From Pseudidiomarina tainanensis (lineage in GTDB: Bacteria; Pseudomonadota; Gammaproteobacteria; Enterobacterales; Alteromonadaceae): DNA of 64,000 nt. Within the stretch, counting starts at the first letter, position 1. The number at the start of each line of letters is the position of its first letter. The translations under genes were made by a program, and so were the position numbers. Shown piece by piece: positions 1 through 8,308 of this stretch. The notes beneath the pieces were generated by a model. That model saw only the letters and a list, made by a program, of their open reading frames with translations, was not told where the DNA came from and made no database searches. The stretch covers positions 124,001 to 188,000 of the forward strand of contig NZ_PIQJ01000003.1 in assembly GCF_004214835.1 (NCBI RefSeq). Direction: 5' to 3'.

Positions 1-681
1 ATAGGCGCGCTCAAGTAGCAAAAATTCGGTGTTACGCAGGCTACGAATATGTAGCTTCGAGTGTTCTAAGTCGTCTAAACGAAAGTTTTGAATTTGATTG
101 ATCAAATCGCGCATAGGTCGATTCAGCATGCGATGAAAGGCAACGCTGAACAACATAATCAAAAAAGTACTTTTAACGATGGCTGAACCAATAATGAAGT
201 ACAGACTAACTTTAATGCGCTGAATCGCAATGTCGCGGGTGGTGTAGAGCGTGACATCGCCCACTTGAGTCGAATCACCAGAAAATTCAAACACGAGCTT
301 GGAGTAGTAACCGAACACACCTTCACGCTCGGGTAGCTCATAACTGTCGGCTGAAATGGTCGGAAAACTGCGTAACGGTGGGGTTCGTCCAAGCTGGCTA
401 ACAATGCGTCCGGTATCGTCTCGAATCACGAGGCCGGCAATGGCTGGGATGTTAATCAAGCCATCGGCAATGGCTTCAATTTGCGGTGTGTTGTATTCCC
501 ACAATGAACGTGCCAATGAATGACTAAAGGTACTTTGCTGGTTATGTAATTCTTGTACCAGCATATTTTTGGTGTCGTAGTATTCCCCGACAACTTGTAC
601 CGACGTCACAATCAAAGTCAGTACAAAATAGACTGAAAGTACGTTGGTTAAGAGGGATTTTGAAATACTCGACGTAGCCAT
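1..681 (-). CDS. N-terminal part of a two-TM membrane sensor protein (partial)
   Basis: An open frame begins with ATG at 681 on the minus strand and runs off the left edge, giving 227 residues. There is a transmembrane segment at about residues 10-31, a periplasmic segment of about 125 residues, a second transmembrane segment at about 159-182, and then a HAMP-like juxtamembrane stretch beginning AFHRMLNRPMRDLI. This is the usual layout of the sensory half of a histidine kinase, diguanylate cyclase or chemoreceptor. The periplasmic part contains an LARSLWEYNTPQIEAIADGL stretch of the kind seen in GGDEF or kinase sensors of marine gammaproteobacteria. The output domain lies outside the window, so the protein class cannot be settled. 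It is divergent from ybdG across 128 bp. The start was chosen because it is the first ATG before a hydrophobic segment. The reading frame is seen; the sensor role is inferred. Confidence 0.75.
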   Translation of the reverse strand, partial: MATSSISKSLLTNVLSVYFVLTLIVTSVQVVGEYYDTKNMLVQELHNQQSTFSHSLARSLWEYNTPQIEAIADGLINIPAIAGLVIRDDTGRIVSQLGRTPPLRSFPTISADSYELPEREGVFGYYSKLVFEFSGDSTQVGDVTLYTTRDIAIQRIKVSLYFIIGSAIVKSTFLIMLFSVAFHRMLNRPMRDLINQIQNFRLDDLEHSKLHIRSLRNTEFLLLERAY

Positions 682-809
682 TGAAAGTCCTTGCAACAAT
701 TCACACAAGGTACTGTAAATTAACTCGCTTCGCAATATGTGAAAGATTGAGAAATCGCCCCCATTAGGCTATGTTATGGGCTCTTCATTAGCTGCAGGAA
801 CGCACAAAA

Positions 810-2090
810 ATGGACGTCATTACAAGCATGCAAGAGCAACTGGACAGTTGGCAAAAGTGGTTGTCGGAACATGCCGACATTGACACCATGGTCAAATTAG
901 CGCTGCTCCTGGTCGCTGCCTGGCTGGCTAATTTTGTAGTGAAGAAAATATTAATGCGTGGTGCGATGACGGTGCTGTCGTACACACCTGCAGGTAAAGA
1001 TCGCCAATTATTCGAGCGCAATATTATCGCGCGTCTAGCGAATGTCGTGCCAGCTCTGGTTATTTCCTATGGCATCAGTTCGGTTCCTAACCTGCCGGAG
1101 GAGCTGACCATCGTCATCAGCAACGTTTGCAACGCATTCGTTGTACTAACAATTGGACGCGCAATGAGCGGCGCATTGACCGTTGTTAATACTCTATATG
1201 AGCGTCAACCCGATGCCCATGAAAAGCCAATCAAAGGCTATATTCAAGTTGTCAAAATCGCTATTTATGCTGTCGCTACAATTCTCATTGTCGCCGCGTT
1301 AATTGACCGTTCGCCGATTATTTTATTATCTGGCCTCGGTGCGATGGCGGCGGTACTGATGTTAGTGTTTCAAGATACGCTCCTGTCTTTGGTGGCCAGT
1401 GTTCAAATCACATCAAATGACATTATTCGCGTTGGCGATTGGGTCGAAATGCCCAATCTGAATGTCGATGGCGATGTCACGGATATCGCGCTGCATACCG
1501 TGAAGGTGCAAAACTGGGATAAAACCATCTCAACGATTCCGACGAAACGCTTTATTTCAGACCCATTCAAAAACTGGCGCGGCATGCAAGAGTCTGGCGG
1601 GCGCCGGATTAAGCGCAGTCTCATGCTCGATCAAAATAGCGTGCATTTTTTGTCGCAAGACGAGCAAAAAAGGCTCCATCGTTTCCGTTTATTAAAAGAT
1701 TATTTGAATAATAAACAGCAAGAAATCGATGACTGGAATCAGAAATTAAAAGACGAAGGCAAAGAGCCGGTTAATACGCGGCGAATTAGCAATATCGGTA
1801 CTTTCCGCGCCTATGTTCTGCAGTATCTAAAAAATCACCCGCGCATTCATCAAGAGATGACGATGATGGTGCGTCAATTGAATCCAACCGCTGACGGTTT
1901 GCCGCTCGAGGTGTATTGTTTTACCGCGACCACAGAGTGGGTTGAATATGAAGGCATTCAATCGGATATCTTTGATCATCTCATCTCGATTTTGCCAGAG
2001 TTTGGTTTACGTGTATTCCAGCATCCAAGCGGTGTCGACATGCGCGAGATGGTCACAGAAATCAAACAAAACCGTCATATTGACACATAA
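810..2090 (+). CDS. ybdG: YbdG-type small-conductance mechanosensitive channel (MscS superfamily)
   Basis: A 426-residue inner-membrane protein of the MscS superfamily, predicted to release ions and small solutes on hypo-osmotic shock. The N-terminal half holds several hydrophobic helices. The pore-helix/beta-domain core reads LLSGLGAMAAVLMLVFQDTL followed by IIRVGDWVEMP, typical of MscS proteins. The segment SDPFKNWRGMQESGGRRIKR and the long C-terminal cytoplasmic part match the YbdG/MscM subgroup (about 415 residues in E. coli). It starts at ATG 810 with an AGGA-like ribosome site about 10 bases upstream. It stands alone; its stop codon overlaps the first Pho-box half-site of the next operon. 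Family assignment is strong. The exact conductance class is inferred from the subgroup. Confidence 0.9.
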   Translation: MDVITSMQEQLDSWQKWLSEHADIDTMVKLALLLVAAWLANFVVKKILMRGAMTVLSYTPAGKDRQLFERNIIARLANVVPALVISYGISSVPNLPEELTIVISNVCNAFVVLTIGRAMSGALTVVNTLYERQPDAHEKPIKGYIQVVKIAIYAVATILIVAALIDRSPIILLSGLGAMAAVLMLVFQDTLLSLVASVQITSNDIIRVGDWVEMPNLNVDGDVTDIALHTVKVQNWDKTISTIPTKRFISDPFKNWRGMQESGGRRIKRSLMLDQNSVHFLSQDEQKRLHRFRLLKDYLNNKQQEIDDWNQKLKDEGKEPVNTRRISNIGTFRAYVLQYLKNHPRIHQEMTMMVRQLNPTADGLPLEVYCFTATTEWVEYEGIQSDIFDHLISILPEFGLRVFQHPSGVDMREMVTEIKQNRHIDT

Positions 2091-2135
2091 GTGACATAAT
2101 ACAGTCACCAAGCTGTCACATAACTGCAGTATCTT
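2080..2135 (+). promoter_or_regulatory. Tandem Pho-box array and -10 for the DUF3450/TtpC/TonB2 operon
   Basis: Five 7-bp half-sites follow one another at exact 11-bp spacing, beginning at 2080, 2091, 2102, 2113 and 2124: TTGACAC, GTGACAT, CAGTCAC, CTGTCAC and CTGCAGT. The PhoB box consensus is CTGTCAT repeated with a 4-bp AT-rich spacer. Ten bp after the half-site ending at 2119 is a -10-like TATCTT (2130-2135). The array resembles those in front of pstS and pstC in this window. The first half-site overlaps the ybdG stop codon. Confidence 0.72.
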
Positions 2136-2171
2136 GCCCAGCATCATTCATTAGATGCGCAAGGTATTGTT

Positions 2172-2945
2172 ATGAAGCATTCCTTAATTTCCTCTGTGGT
2201 TCTCCTGGCTCTGGCCAGCGCGCCGGTTTTTGCTCAAGAGCAGTCGCTAGAGCCGGTGGTTGATGCCGCCAACAAGATCAACGCAGCAGCAAAATCATCG
2301 CAGCTTACCGTTGAAAAAATTGCCGATTCAACGCAAGAACGTATTCAGCAATATAAGCAAATCACCCGCCAAATTCAGGGCCTTGAGGTTTATACCGAGC
2401 AACTTCAGAAGCAACTTGATGCACAGCTCGTTGAGAAGGACGAGCTGAACAGCTCGATTGATGAAGTGAGCGTGGTTGAGCGCCAAATTACGCCACTGAT
2501 GCTACGCATGATTGAAAGCCTTGCCAAATTTGTCGAATTGGATGTGCCATTTTTGCCAGAAGAGCGTGCTGAACGCGTCGTCAGTTTACGTGACCTGATG
2601 GACCGCGCTGACGTGGATGTTTCTGAGAAGTTTCGCCGTGTTATGGAAGCGTTTCAGATTGAAGCCGATTATGGCCGTAATATTGAAGCGTACAACGGCG
2701 AAATGAGCGTCAATGGCCAAAGCCAAGACGTTGAATTTTTACGCATGGGTCGCACGGTGTTGCTTTATAAAACCCGTGATGGTGCTCACATGGGCGTGTG
2801 GAATCAACAGCAGCGCGAGTGGCAAGAGCTTGATTCAAGTTATGCCAGCAATGTTCAAGAAGCGATTCGAGTTGCGCGTAAGCAATTGGCGCCAGACTTA
2901 TTGATGCTTCCTGTTTTCACTCAAACTAACGGTGCTGGAGAATAA
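2172..2945 (+). CDS. DUF3450 periplasmic coiled-coil protein of the TonB2/TtpC operon
   Basis: 257 residues with a clear Sec signal peptide (MKHSLISSVVLLALASAPVFA, cleavage after residue 21), then a long helical coiled-coil part (about 30-110) and a conserved C-terminal part ending in FLRMGRTVLLYKTRDGAH and a tryptophan-rich stretch. This is the DUF3450 pattern. DUF3450 genes regularly sit directly upstream of ttpC in the TonB2 clusters of vibrios and Alteromonadales and are thought to assist the TtpC-ExbB2-ExbD2-TonB2 machine from the periplasm; the molecular function is not known. It is the first gene of an operon whose next gene starts 2 bp after its stop. Expression is probably under PhoB, given the tandem box upstream. 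Family confident, role inferred. Confidence 0.85.
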   Translation: MKHSLISSVVLLALASAPVFAQEQSLEPVVDAANKINAAAKSSQLTVEKIADSTQERIQQYKQITRQIQGLEVYTEQLQKQLDAQLVEKDELNSSIDEVSVVERQITPLMLRMIESLAKFVELDVPFLPEERAERVVSLRDLMDRADVDVSEKFRRVMEAFQIEADYGRNIEAYNGEMSVNGQSQDVEFLRMGRTVLLYKTRDGAHMGVWNQQQREWQELDSSYASNVQEAIRVARKQLAPDLLMLPVFTQTNGAGE

Positions 2946-2947
2946 TC

Positions 2948-4315
2948 ATGTTGAAGCAATTTTTAACCGGTGCAGTGGCAACAACTGCTTTATTACTCTC
3001 TCAGCAAGCGTTCAGTGCCCCGCAAGATCCGATCAACCTCGACCAATTGTTACAACAGTTGCAGCAAGGGCAATTTGAGCAAACCGAAGAGAACAAGCAG
3101 CGCGAAGCGCGGTTTCGTGCAGAAGCGGATGAGCAAGCGCGCATTTTACGCGAAGCCATTGCAGAGCGTGACCGCCTCGAACAGCTTAGCGAAACCTTAG
3201 AAACCAATTTCGAGAAGAACGAAATTGAACTGGCTGGCTTGACCGATACATTGACCCAGCGTATGGGCTCATTACGCGAACTCTTCGGCGTGTTGCAGCA
3301 AGTAGCCGGTGACACCAGCAGTAAGCTACAAACCTCGTTTGTTTCGGTTGAATTTCCGGGCCGTAGCGAGCAAATGAGTGAGCTTGCGCAAAAAATGGGG
3401 AGCAGCTCAAAGTTGGCTTCAATTGAGGAAATTGAGTCGGTTTGGTTAGCCTTACTCCAAGAAATGACCGAGTCTGGCAAAGTTAGCTCTTTTGAAACCG
3501 AAGTAACGCTTGCCAACGGCGAGAAAGTGAACAAGCCAGTGACCCGCGTGGGTACCTTCAATATGGTTGCTGACGGTCAGTATTTAGAGTTAGTGCCAGG
3601 CACTGACACTGTAGCTGAGCTCATTCGTCAACCATCTGGGCGCTATTTAGATACCGTGGCTGCACTTGAACAAGCCAACGACAACCCAGTGAAATTTGCG
3701 CTCGACCCAACCGGTGGTTCAATTTTGGGCTTACTCGTGCAAGCGCCTGACTTAGGTGAGCGCATCGATCAGGGCGGCACAGTCGGTTACATCATTCTAG
3801 CTCTTGGCGCTATCGGTCTCATCATTGCTATTGAACGGTTCATTACGCTCACCTTCATGGGTGGCAAAGTGAAACGTCAAATGAAGCAACCTGAAGCCCG
3901 CGAAGATAACCCACTCGGTCGTGTGATGGCGGTGCAACGCAAATATCCAGACGTTGATACCGAAACACTTGAACTGAAACTCAGTGAAGCGATTTTGCGT
4001 GAAGTGCCGAAAATTCAGCGCAACTTAACCTTTATCAAGATTATCTCTGTCGTGGCACCGCTCATGGGTCTCTTGGGTACCGTCACCGGTATGATCAATA
4101 CCTTCCAAGCGATTACCTTGTTTGGTACTGGCGACCCGAAACTGATGGCTGGCGGCATTTCACAAGCCTTGGTAACCACCGTACTCGGCTTAGTGGTAGC
4201 GATACCAATGACGTTATTGTTCGCCACGTTAAATACGCGCAGCCGCAACATCGTTCATGTATTGCAAGAACAGGCTTCGGGCATTATTGCGGAGCGCTCT
4301 GAGCGGAGTCACTAA
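2948..4315 (+). CDS. ttpC: TtpC-like MotA/TolQ/ExbB proton-channel protein with large periplasmic N-terminus
   Basis: 455 residues. A signal-like hydrophobic N-terminus ending QQAFSA is followed by a glutamine/glutamate-rich coiled coil (about 30-110), a periplasmic domain, a transmembrane helix near residues 275-295 (VGYIILALGAIGLIIAIERF) and a C-terminal MotA_TolQ_ExbB domain with SVVAPLMGLLGTVTGMINTF and ALVTTVLGLVVAIPMTLLF. This matches TtpC, the extra component needed for TonB2 function in Vibrio. It is expected to sit in the inner membrane with ExbB2 and ExbD2 and help transmit the proton-motive force to TonB. It lies 2 bp behind the DUF3450 gene and 2 bp before exbB, so translation is probably coupled. 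Family assignment is firm. The partner receptor is inferred to be Pho-related because of the operator upstream. Confidence 0.9.
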   Translation: MLKQFLTGAVATTALLLSQQAFSAPQDPINLDQLLQQLQQGQFEQTEENKQREARFRAEADEQARILREAIAERDRLEQLSETLETNFEKNEIELAGLTDTLTQRMGSLRELFGVLQQVAGDTSSKLQTSFVSVEFPGRSEQMSELAQKMGSSSKLASIEEIESVWLALLQEMTESGKVSSFETEVTLANGEKVNKPVTRVGTFNMVADGQYLELVPGTDTVAELIRQPSGRYLDTVAALEQANDNPVKFALDPTGGSILGLLVQAPDLGERIDQGGTVGYIILALGAIGLIIAIERFITLTFMGGKVKRQMKQPEAREDNPLGRVMAVQRKYPDVDTETLELKLSEAILREVPKIQRNLTFIKIISVVAPLMGLLGTVTGMINTFQAITLFGTGDPKLMAGGISQALVTTVLGLVVAIPMTLLFATLNTRSRNIVHVLQEQASGIIAERSERSH

Positions 4316-4317
4316 TT

Positions 4318-4869
4318 ATGTTCCTGCTCGAATTCAGTAACGCAATCCAAGATTTCATCGAAACCGGCGGCAACGTGCTGCTGGTTATCGGGGTACTCAT
4401 TTTCGTGATGTGGTTGATGATTCTAGAGCGCATTTTTTACTACATGCGAGGGCATCGCCAAGCAACCAAAGCGGCTCTAACAGCCTGGAATAACCGCGCG
4501 GATCGCTCATCTTGGCAAGCTGAACAAATTCGCGGTGCCATTATTTCACGCGTGTCATTAGCGTTAGGTGGCAATCTGCCGATTCTGCAAGCCATGGTGG
4601 CGTTATGTCCACTACTTGGCTTGATGGGAACAGTGACCGGCATGATTGAGGTATTTGACGTGATGGCCGTCGCTGGTACTGGCAATGCTCGTTCAATGGC
4701 TGCCGGTGTATCGAAAGCGACAATTCCGACGATGGCAGGCATGGTTGGCGCATTGTCGGGCGTGTTTGCCACCACCTGGTTGCAACGCACAGCGAAACGC
4801 GAACGACTTAAATTAGAAGATCGTTTGTTACTCGATCACGCAAGCGTATCTAAGCTTGCAAGCAAATAG
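4318..4869 (+). CDS. exbB: ExbB2-type proton channel subunit
   Basis: 183 residues, a compact MotA/TolQ/ExbB protein with three transmembrane segments: about 18-38, and two in the conserved C-terminal part (ALCPLLGLMGTVTGMIEVF and IPTMAGMVGALSGVFATTWL). It is shorter than canonical ExbB (about 240) and has the length usual for ExbB2 of TonB2 systems. With ExbD it forms the proton channel that energises TonB. It is tightly spaced between ttpC (2 bp) and exbD (12 bp with a GAGGTAAGG ribosome site). Confidence 0.93.
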   Translation: MFLLEFSNAIQDFIETGGNVLLVIGVLIFVMWLMILERIFYYMRGHRQATKAALTAWNNRADRSSWQAEQIRGAIISRVSLALGGNLPILQAMVALCPLLGLMGTVTGMIEVFDVMAVAGTGNARSMAAGVSKATIPTMAGMVGALSGVFATTWLQRTAKRERLKLEDRLLLDHASVSKLASK

Positions 4870-4881
4870 AGGTAAGGCGCA

Positions 4882-5289
4882 ATGAAACAACATTTTGCAA
4901 ATTTAGTGGACGAAGAAGAAGCGCAAATTGATATGACGCCCATGCTGGACGTTGTTTTTATCATGCTTATCTTCTTCATTGTGACCGCCTCGTTTGTTAA
5001 AGAGTCAGGCATTGATGTGAATCGTCCAGAGGCGGCGACGGCGGTGCAAAAAGACCGCGCCAATATCTTAGTGGCAATCAGTGATTCGGGCGAAATCTGG
5101 ATCAATAAACGACAAGTCGATGCGCGCGCGGTACAGGCGAACATTGAACGTTTGTATGCCGAGAACCCTCAAGGTTCGGTGGTGATTCAAGCCGATAAAA
5201 AAGCCACGACGGAAACGTTGATTAAAGTCATGGATGCCGCGCGCGCAGCCGGTGTCTTCGATGTCTCGATTGCAACGCAAGAAGACTAG
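4882..5289 (+). CDS. exbD: ExbD2-type biopolymer transport protein
   Basis: 135 residues. A short cytoplasmic N-terminus carries the conserved DMTPMLDVVFIMLIFFIVTA segment. Asp23 in the single transmembrane helix is the expected proton-carrying residue of the ExbD/TolR family. The C-terminal periplasmic domain (about 60-130) ends with the usual AARAAGVFDVSIAT strand. It pairs with ExbB to couple proton flow to TonB movement. It is followed by tonB after 2 bp. Confidence 0.94.
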   Translation: MKQHFANLVDEEEAQIDMTPMLDVVFIMLIFFIVTASFVKESGIDVNRPEAATAVQKDRANILVAISDSGEIWINKRQVDARAVQANIERLYAENPQGSVVIQADKKATTETLIKVMDAARAAGVFDVSIATQED

Positions 5290-5291
5290 TT

Positions 5292-5900
5292 ATGAAACGT
5301 GTATTGCTCGCACTCATCGCCGCTTTTGCTATTACAGCTGGGCTTTTCTATTTGATGCAATCGCTCATTGTCGGCGGTGAAGGTGCTATGTCAGAGCCGC
5401 CGCGCGGCAGCGTGCTTGATTTTGTTCGGGTGAAGCCAGAAGAGGTGGTGCAGCAGAAAGAGCGCAAACCGCAACGGCCACCCGAGCCTGAGCAGCCACC
5501 GCCGGATATGCCGCAACCACAAATGCAGAACGAAAGCGCTGACACAGATGCCGCAGGATTCGATTTTTCAGCGGATATTCAGACCGATACCAGCTTATCT
5601 GGCGGCGTAGGCTTAGATACCAGTGACGGCGAATATTTGCCGATTGTGAAAGTACAAGCGGTCTATCCACGTCGCGCGCTTCAACGTGGTATCGAAGGCT
5701 ACGTGGTCGTCGGATTTACGGTCACCAAGCAAGGTACTGTGCGTGACCCCTATGTGATTGAAGCGCAACCGGAAAGCATTTTTGACCAAGCAGCCATGGA
5801 AGCGGTGCTGAAGTTTAAATACAAACCGCGCGTTGTGAATGGTGAACCCGTAGAAGTGGAAGGGGTTCAGAACCGTTTAACATTCGCCATTGATGGTTAG
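5292..5900 (+). CDS. tonB: TonB2-type energy transducer
   Basis: 202 residues. An N-terminal transmembrane anchor (about 4-26) is followed by a short proline-rich linker (about 55-80, RPPEPEQPPPDMPQ) and a C-terminal TonB domain with the conserved YPRRALQRGIEGYVVVGF stretch and the terminal QNRLTFAIDG. The short linker is typical of TonB2 rather than TonB1. TonB spans the periplasm and pulls on the plugs of TonB-dependent receptors. A natural but unproven client within this window is the Oar-like receptor at 19743-22907, which shares the same type of Pho-box promoter. It is followed 11 bp later by the TPR gene. Confidence 0.94.
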   Translation: MKRVLLALIAAFAITAGLFYLMQSLIVGGEGAMSEPPRGSVLDFVRVKPEEVVQQKERKPQRPPEPEQPPPDMPQPQMQNESADTDAAGFDFSADIQTDTSLSGGVGLDTSDGEYLPIVKVQAVYPRRALQRGIEGYVVVGFTVTKQGTVRDPYVIEAQPESIFDQAAMEAVLKFKYKPRVVNGEPVEVEGVQNRLTFAIDG

Positions 5901-5911
5901 GAGACAAACTT

Positions 5912-7183
5912 ATGCGTTATTTACTCATTGTTGTTGCAGTCGTGGCGGTGGTTTTCAACTCCTCGGCTTTGGCTGAAGACCGGAAAAAGACGCCAGCTCT
6001 GCGTGAGCAAGTTTACAGTCAGTTAGCACGAGCCCAACAGCTAGCCGATGACGGCGATGTGAACGCTGGCTTAGAAGTTCTGCGTAATGTTGAGGGCAAG
6101 CTCAGCAGCATGAACAGCTACGAGCGCGCGATGCTCTGGAATTTCTATGGCTACATGTATTACGGCCAGGACAATATTGCAAAAGCTATTGAGTACTTTG
6201 CCAAAGTGGTTGAGGAAGAAGCCATTCCGCAAGCGCTTGAGCAAAATACATTGTTTAGTTTGGCTCAATTAGCACTGGGGCAGGGTGAGTTTGAGCAAAC
6301 CATTGCATTCCTAGCCAAGTGGGAACGCATTACTCCGGCTGAGCAACATCAAAAGGCTTGGGTGTTAAAAGCACAAGCACTGTATCAGCAAGGGGACTAT
6401 AAGTCGGCTTTAGCACCCATTACGAAAGCTATTGAGTTAGTGGAATCAAAAGGCCAAGTGCCTGAAGAAAATTGGCTGGTGTTACAGCGTGCAGTGTACT
6501 TTGAGCTAGGCGATACCAAAAGCGTTGCTGCCGTGCTTGAAGACATGGTGCGTTACTACAACAAACCTGAGTATTGGGTGCAGTTGGCTGGTATTTATGG
6601 TCAGCTTGGTCAAGAACATAAGCAACTAGCGATGTTAGAAACGGCTTTTCAGCAAGGCTTTTTAACCAAAGGCCAAGATTTACTGAACTTAGCGCAAACT
6701 TATTTTTTCAATGACGTTCCATTTAAAGCGGGCCAAGTATTAGAGCAAGCGCTGCAACAAGGCGCAGTTGAACGTAATTTGCGTAACTTAAAGTTATTAG
6801 CCCAAGCTTGGGTTGCCGCCCGTGAGACGGATAAAGCCAGTGCGGCATTGTTAGCTGCTGCAAAGCTGAGTGACGATGGTGAACTCGATGCGCAACGCGC
6901 CACGTTATTACTCAATGCGGAGCGTAATCAGGAAGCCATCTCAGCAGCCCGTGCCGCGCTTGATAAAGGTGGTTTGAAGCAACCGGGTGCCATGCATCTC
7001 GTAATTGGTATGGCTGAGCTTAACTTGGAAAACTTTAATGCGGCCTTGCAAGCATTCGCTATTGCGAAGAAATTTGACGATGCACGACAGTCTGCAGGCC
7101 AGTGGGAACGCTACGCTCAAGCAGAACAAGAGCAGCAAAATCGGTTGATGGAACTGCGCGCTGACATGAAAACGTCATCGTAA
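5912..7183 (+). CDS. Periplasmic TPR-repeat protein, last gene of the TonB2 operon
   Basis: 423 residues with a signal peptide (MRYLLIVVAVVAVVFNSSALA) and then helical tetratricopeptide-like repeats along the whole length (for example FYGYMYYGQDNIAKAIEYFA and WVLKAQALYQQGDYKSALAP). A TPR protein is the standard last gene of TonB2/TtpC clusters in vibrios and related bacteria. TPR proteins are scaffolds, so it probably helps assemble or stabilise the TonB2 complex in the periplasm. It starts at ATG 5912 after a TTAGGAGAC ribosome site. The repeat architecture is seen; the scaffold role is inferred. Confidence 0.85.
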   Translation: MRYLLIVVAVVAVVFNSSALAEDRKKTPALREQVYSQLARAQQLADDGDVNAGLEVLRNVEGKLSSMNSYERAMLWNFYGYMYYGQDNIAKAIEYFAKVVEEEAIPQALEQNTLFSLAQLALGQGEFEQTIAFLAKWERITPAEQHQKAWVLKAQALYQQGDYKSALAPITKAIELVESKGQVPEENWLVLQRAVYFELGDTKSVAAVLEDMVRYYNKPEYWVQLAGIYGQLGQEHKQLAMLETAFQQGFLTKGQDLLNLAQTYFFNDVPFKAGQVLEQALQQGAVERNLRNLKLLAQAWVAARETDKASAALLAAAKLSDDGELDAQRATLLLNAERNQEAISAARAALDKGGLKQPGAMHLVIGMAELNLENFNAALQAFAIAKKFDDARQSAGQWERYAQAEQEQQNRLMELRADMKTSS

Positions 7184-7212
7184 TGACACGTAAAAGACAA
7201 AAAACTGACACA

Positions 7213-7257
7213 TAGTCATGAAACTGTCATATTTCTGACATAACATAGCGCCTAAAT
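7213..7257 (+). promoter_or_regulatory. Pho box and -10 of the porin gene
   Basis: CTGTCAT (7224-7230), spacer ATTT, CTGACAT (7235-7241) form a near-consensus PhoB box. A weaker third half-site TAGTCAT lies 11 bp upstream (7213-7219). A -10-like CTAAAT (7252-7257) begins exactly 10 bp after the box, the same geometry as the other Pho promoters in the window. Confidence 0.75.
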
Positions 7258-7312
7258 CGGGGGTGTGGTCTATAGTCCACAGTGTGTTCACCTATATTTA
7301 GGCGGCTATGTC

Positions 7313-8257
7313 ATGAAAAAAACTTTATTGGTAACTGTTCCAGCGATTCTCGCGATGAGTTCATCAGCTGTTTTTGCTGACGATCAACCATTAACTTGGG
7401 ATATCTACGGTAAAATCAACGTATCGCTACAAAGCAATGATCTTGATGACGGCAACGGTTCACAGACTGACGTTGTGTCAAATTCTTCACGCTTTGGTAT
7501 TCAAGGCGGCACCCAGTTAAATGATGATTTAGAAGTTATCTACAAACTTGAATGGCAAGTTGATTTAGCCGACCTTGGTGGCTCAGATAACTTGAAATCT
7601 CGTAACCAATACATTGGCTTGAAAGGTAACTTTGGTGAAATCACCATTGGCCGTCGCGACACCGTATTGAAGACGATTCAAGGCGATATCGATGTGTTTA
7701 GCGACTATGAGGCCGACGTGAAAGCCTTATTCGAAGGTGAAAATCGTCTGAGCAACACGGTGAGTTATTACTCACCAGCGTTTAATCAAGTTCGCTTCCA
7801 AGTGAGTTACACAGCAAGCGACGATCCACTGATCGACGACGGCATCTCTACCGCAATTAGTTACGGTGACGAAGGCCTTGATGACACGTCGTTCTATTTA
7901 GGCGGTGCGGTTGATCGTAAAGTTGATGGTTATGACATTGAACGGGTTGTCGGTTATACCAAGTTAGTCTCGACTATTGTTGGCCTCATGTGGCAACAAC
8001 AAGAAAAAGTAGATGGCACTGCTGAAGCTGATGGTTATGTCGCAAGCATCAAGTATCCATACAACAACTTTACCTTCAAAGCACAATACCAGCGCATGGA
8101 CTTTAGTGTTGACGGTGTTGAGAGTTCTATGGCGGCAGGTGTTGATTATAAACTGGGTAAAAACACCAAAGTTTATACGTGGTACACAGGCCGTGACTTA
8201 GATGCTATCGATGTTAACCAAAGCTATTTGGCTCTGGGTATCGAACATAAGTTCTAA
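7313..8257 (+). CDS. Gram-negative porin, probably phosphate-regulated
   Basis: From ATG 7313 the product is 314 residues with a clear signal peptide (MKKTLLVTVPAILAMSSSAVFA, cleaved before DDQPLTWDIYGKIN). It is followed by alternating beta-strand sequence, the porin hallmarks YGKINVSLQSND, SRFGIQGGTQLNDDLEV and RNQYIGLKGNFGEITIGRRD, and a C-terminal aromatic residue (GIEHKF) needed for outer-membrane insertion. A GTG at 7265 would extend it by 16 residues but would bury the signal peptide, so 7313 with AGGCGG upstream is preferred. It forms a general or anion-preferring diffusion pore. The near-perfect Pho box upstream suggests a PhoE/OprP-like role in phosphate uptake. Selectivity cannot be read from sequence alone. 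Confidence 0.88.
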   Translation: MKKTLLVTVPAILAMSSSAVFADDQPLTWDIYGKINVSLQSNDLDDGNGSQTDVVSNSSRFGIQGGTQLNDDLEVIYKLEWQVDLADLGGSDNLKSRNQYIGLKGNFGEITIGRRDTVLKTIQGDIDVFSDYEADVKALFEGENRLSNTVSYYSPAFNQVRFQVSYTASDDPLIDDGISTAISYGDEGLDDTSFYLGGAVDRKVDGYDIERVVGYTKLVSTIVGLMWQQQEKVDGTAEADGYVASIKYPYNNFTFKAQYQRMDFSVDGVESSMAAGVDYKLGKNTKVYTWYTGRDLDAIDVNQSYLALGIEHKF

Positions 8258-8308
8258 GCAAGGTAAACTAAGGCCATCTTTTGACCTCAATTGGATTACA
8301 GTCGAGCG

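Noticed and set aside
3001-3561. 186-codon antisense frame inside ttpC
   Set aside because: Serine- and cysteine-rich shadow of a coiled-coil gene on the other strand, without a start context or domains.
7265-7312. GTG start 16 codons upstream for the porin
   Set aside because: It would put extra residues in front of a perfect signal peptide, and the stretch is close to the Pho promoter -10.
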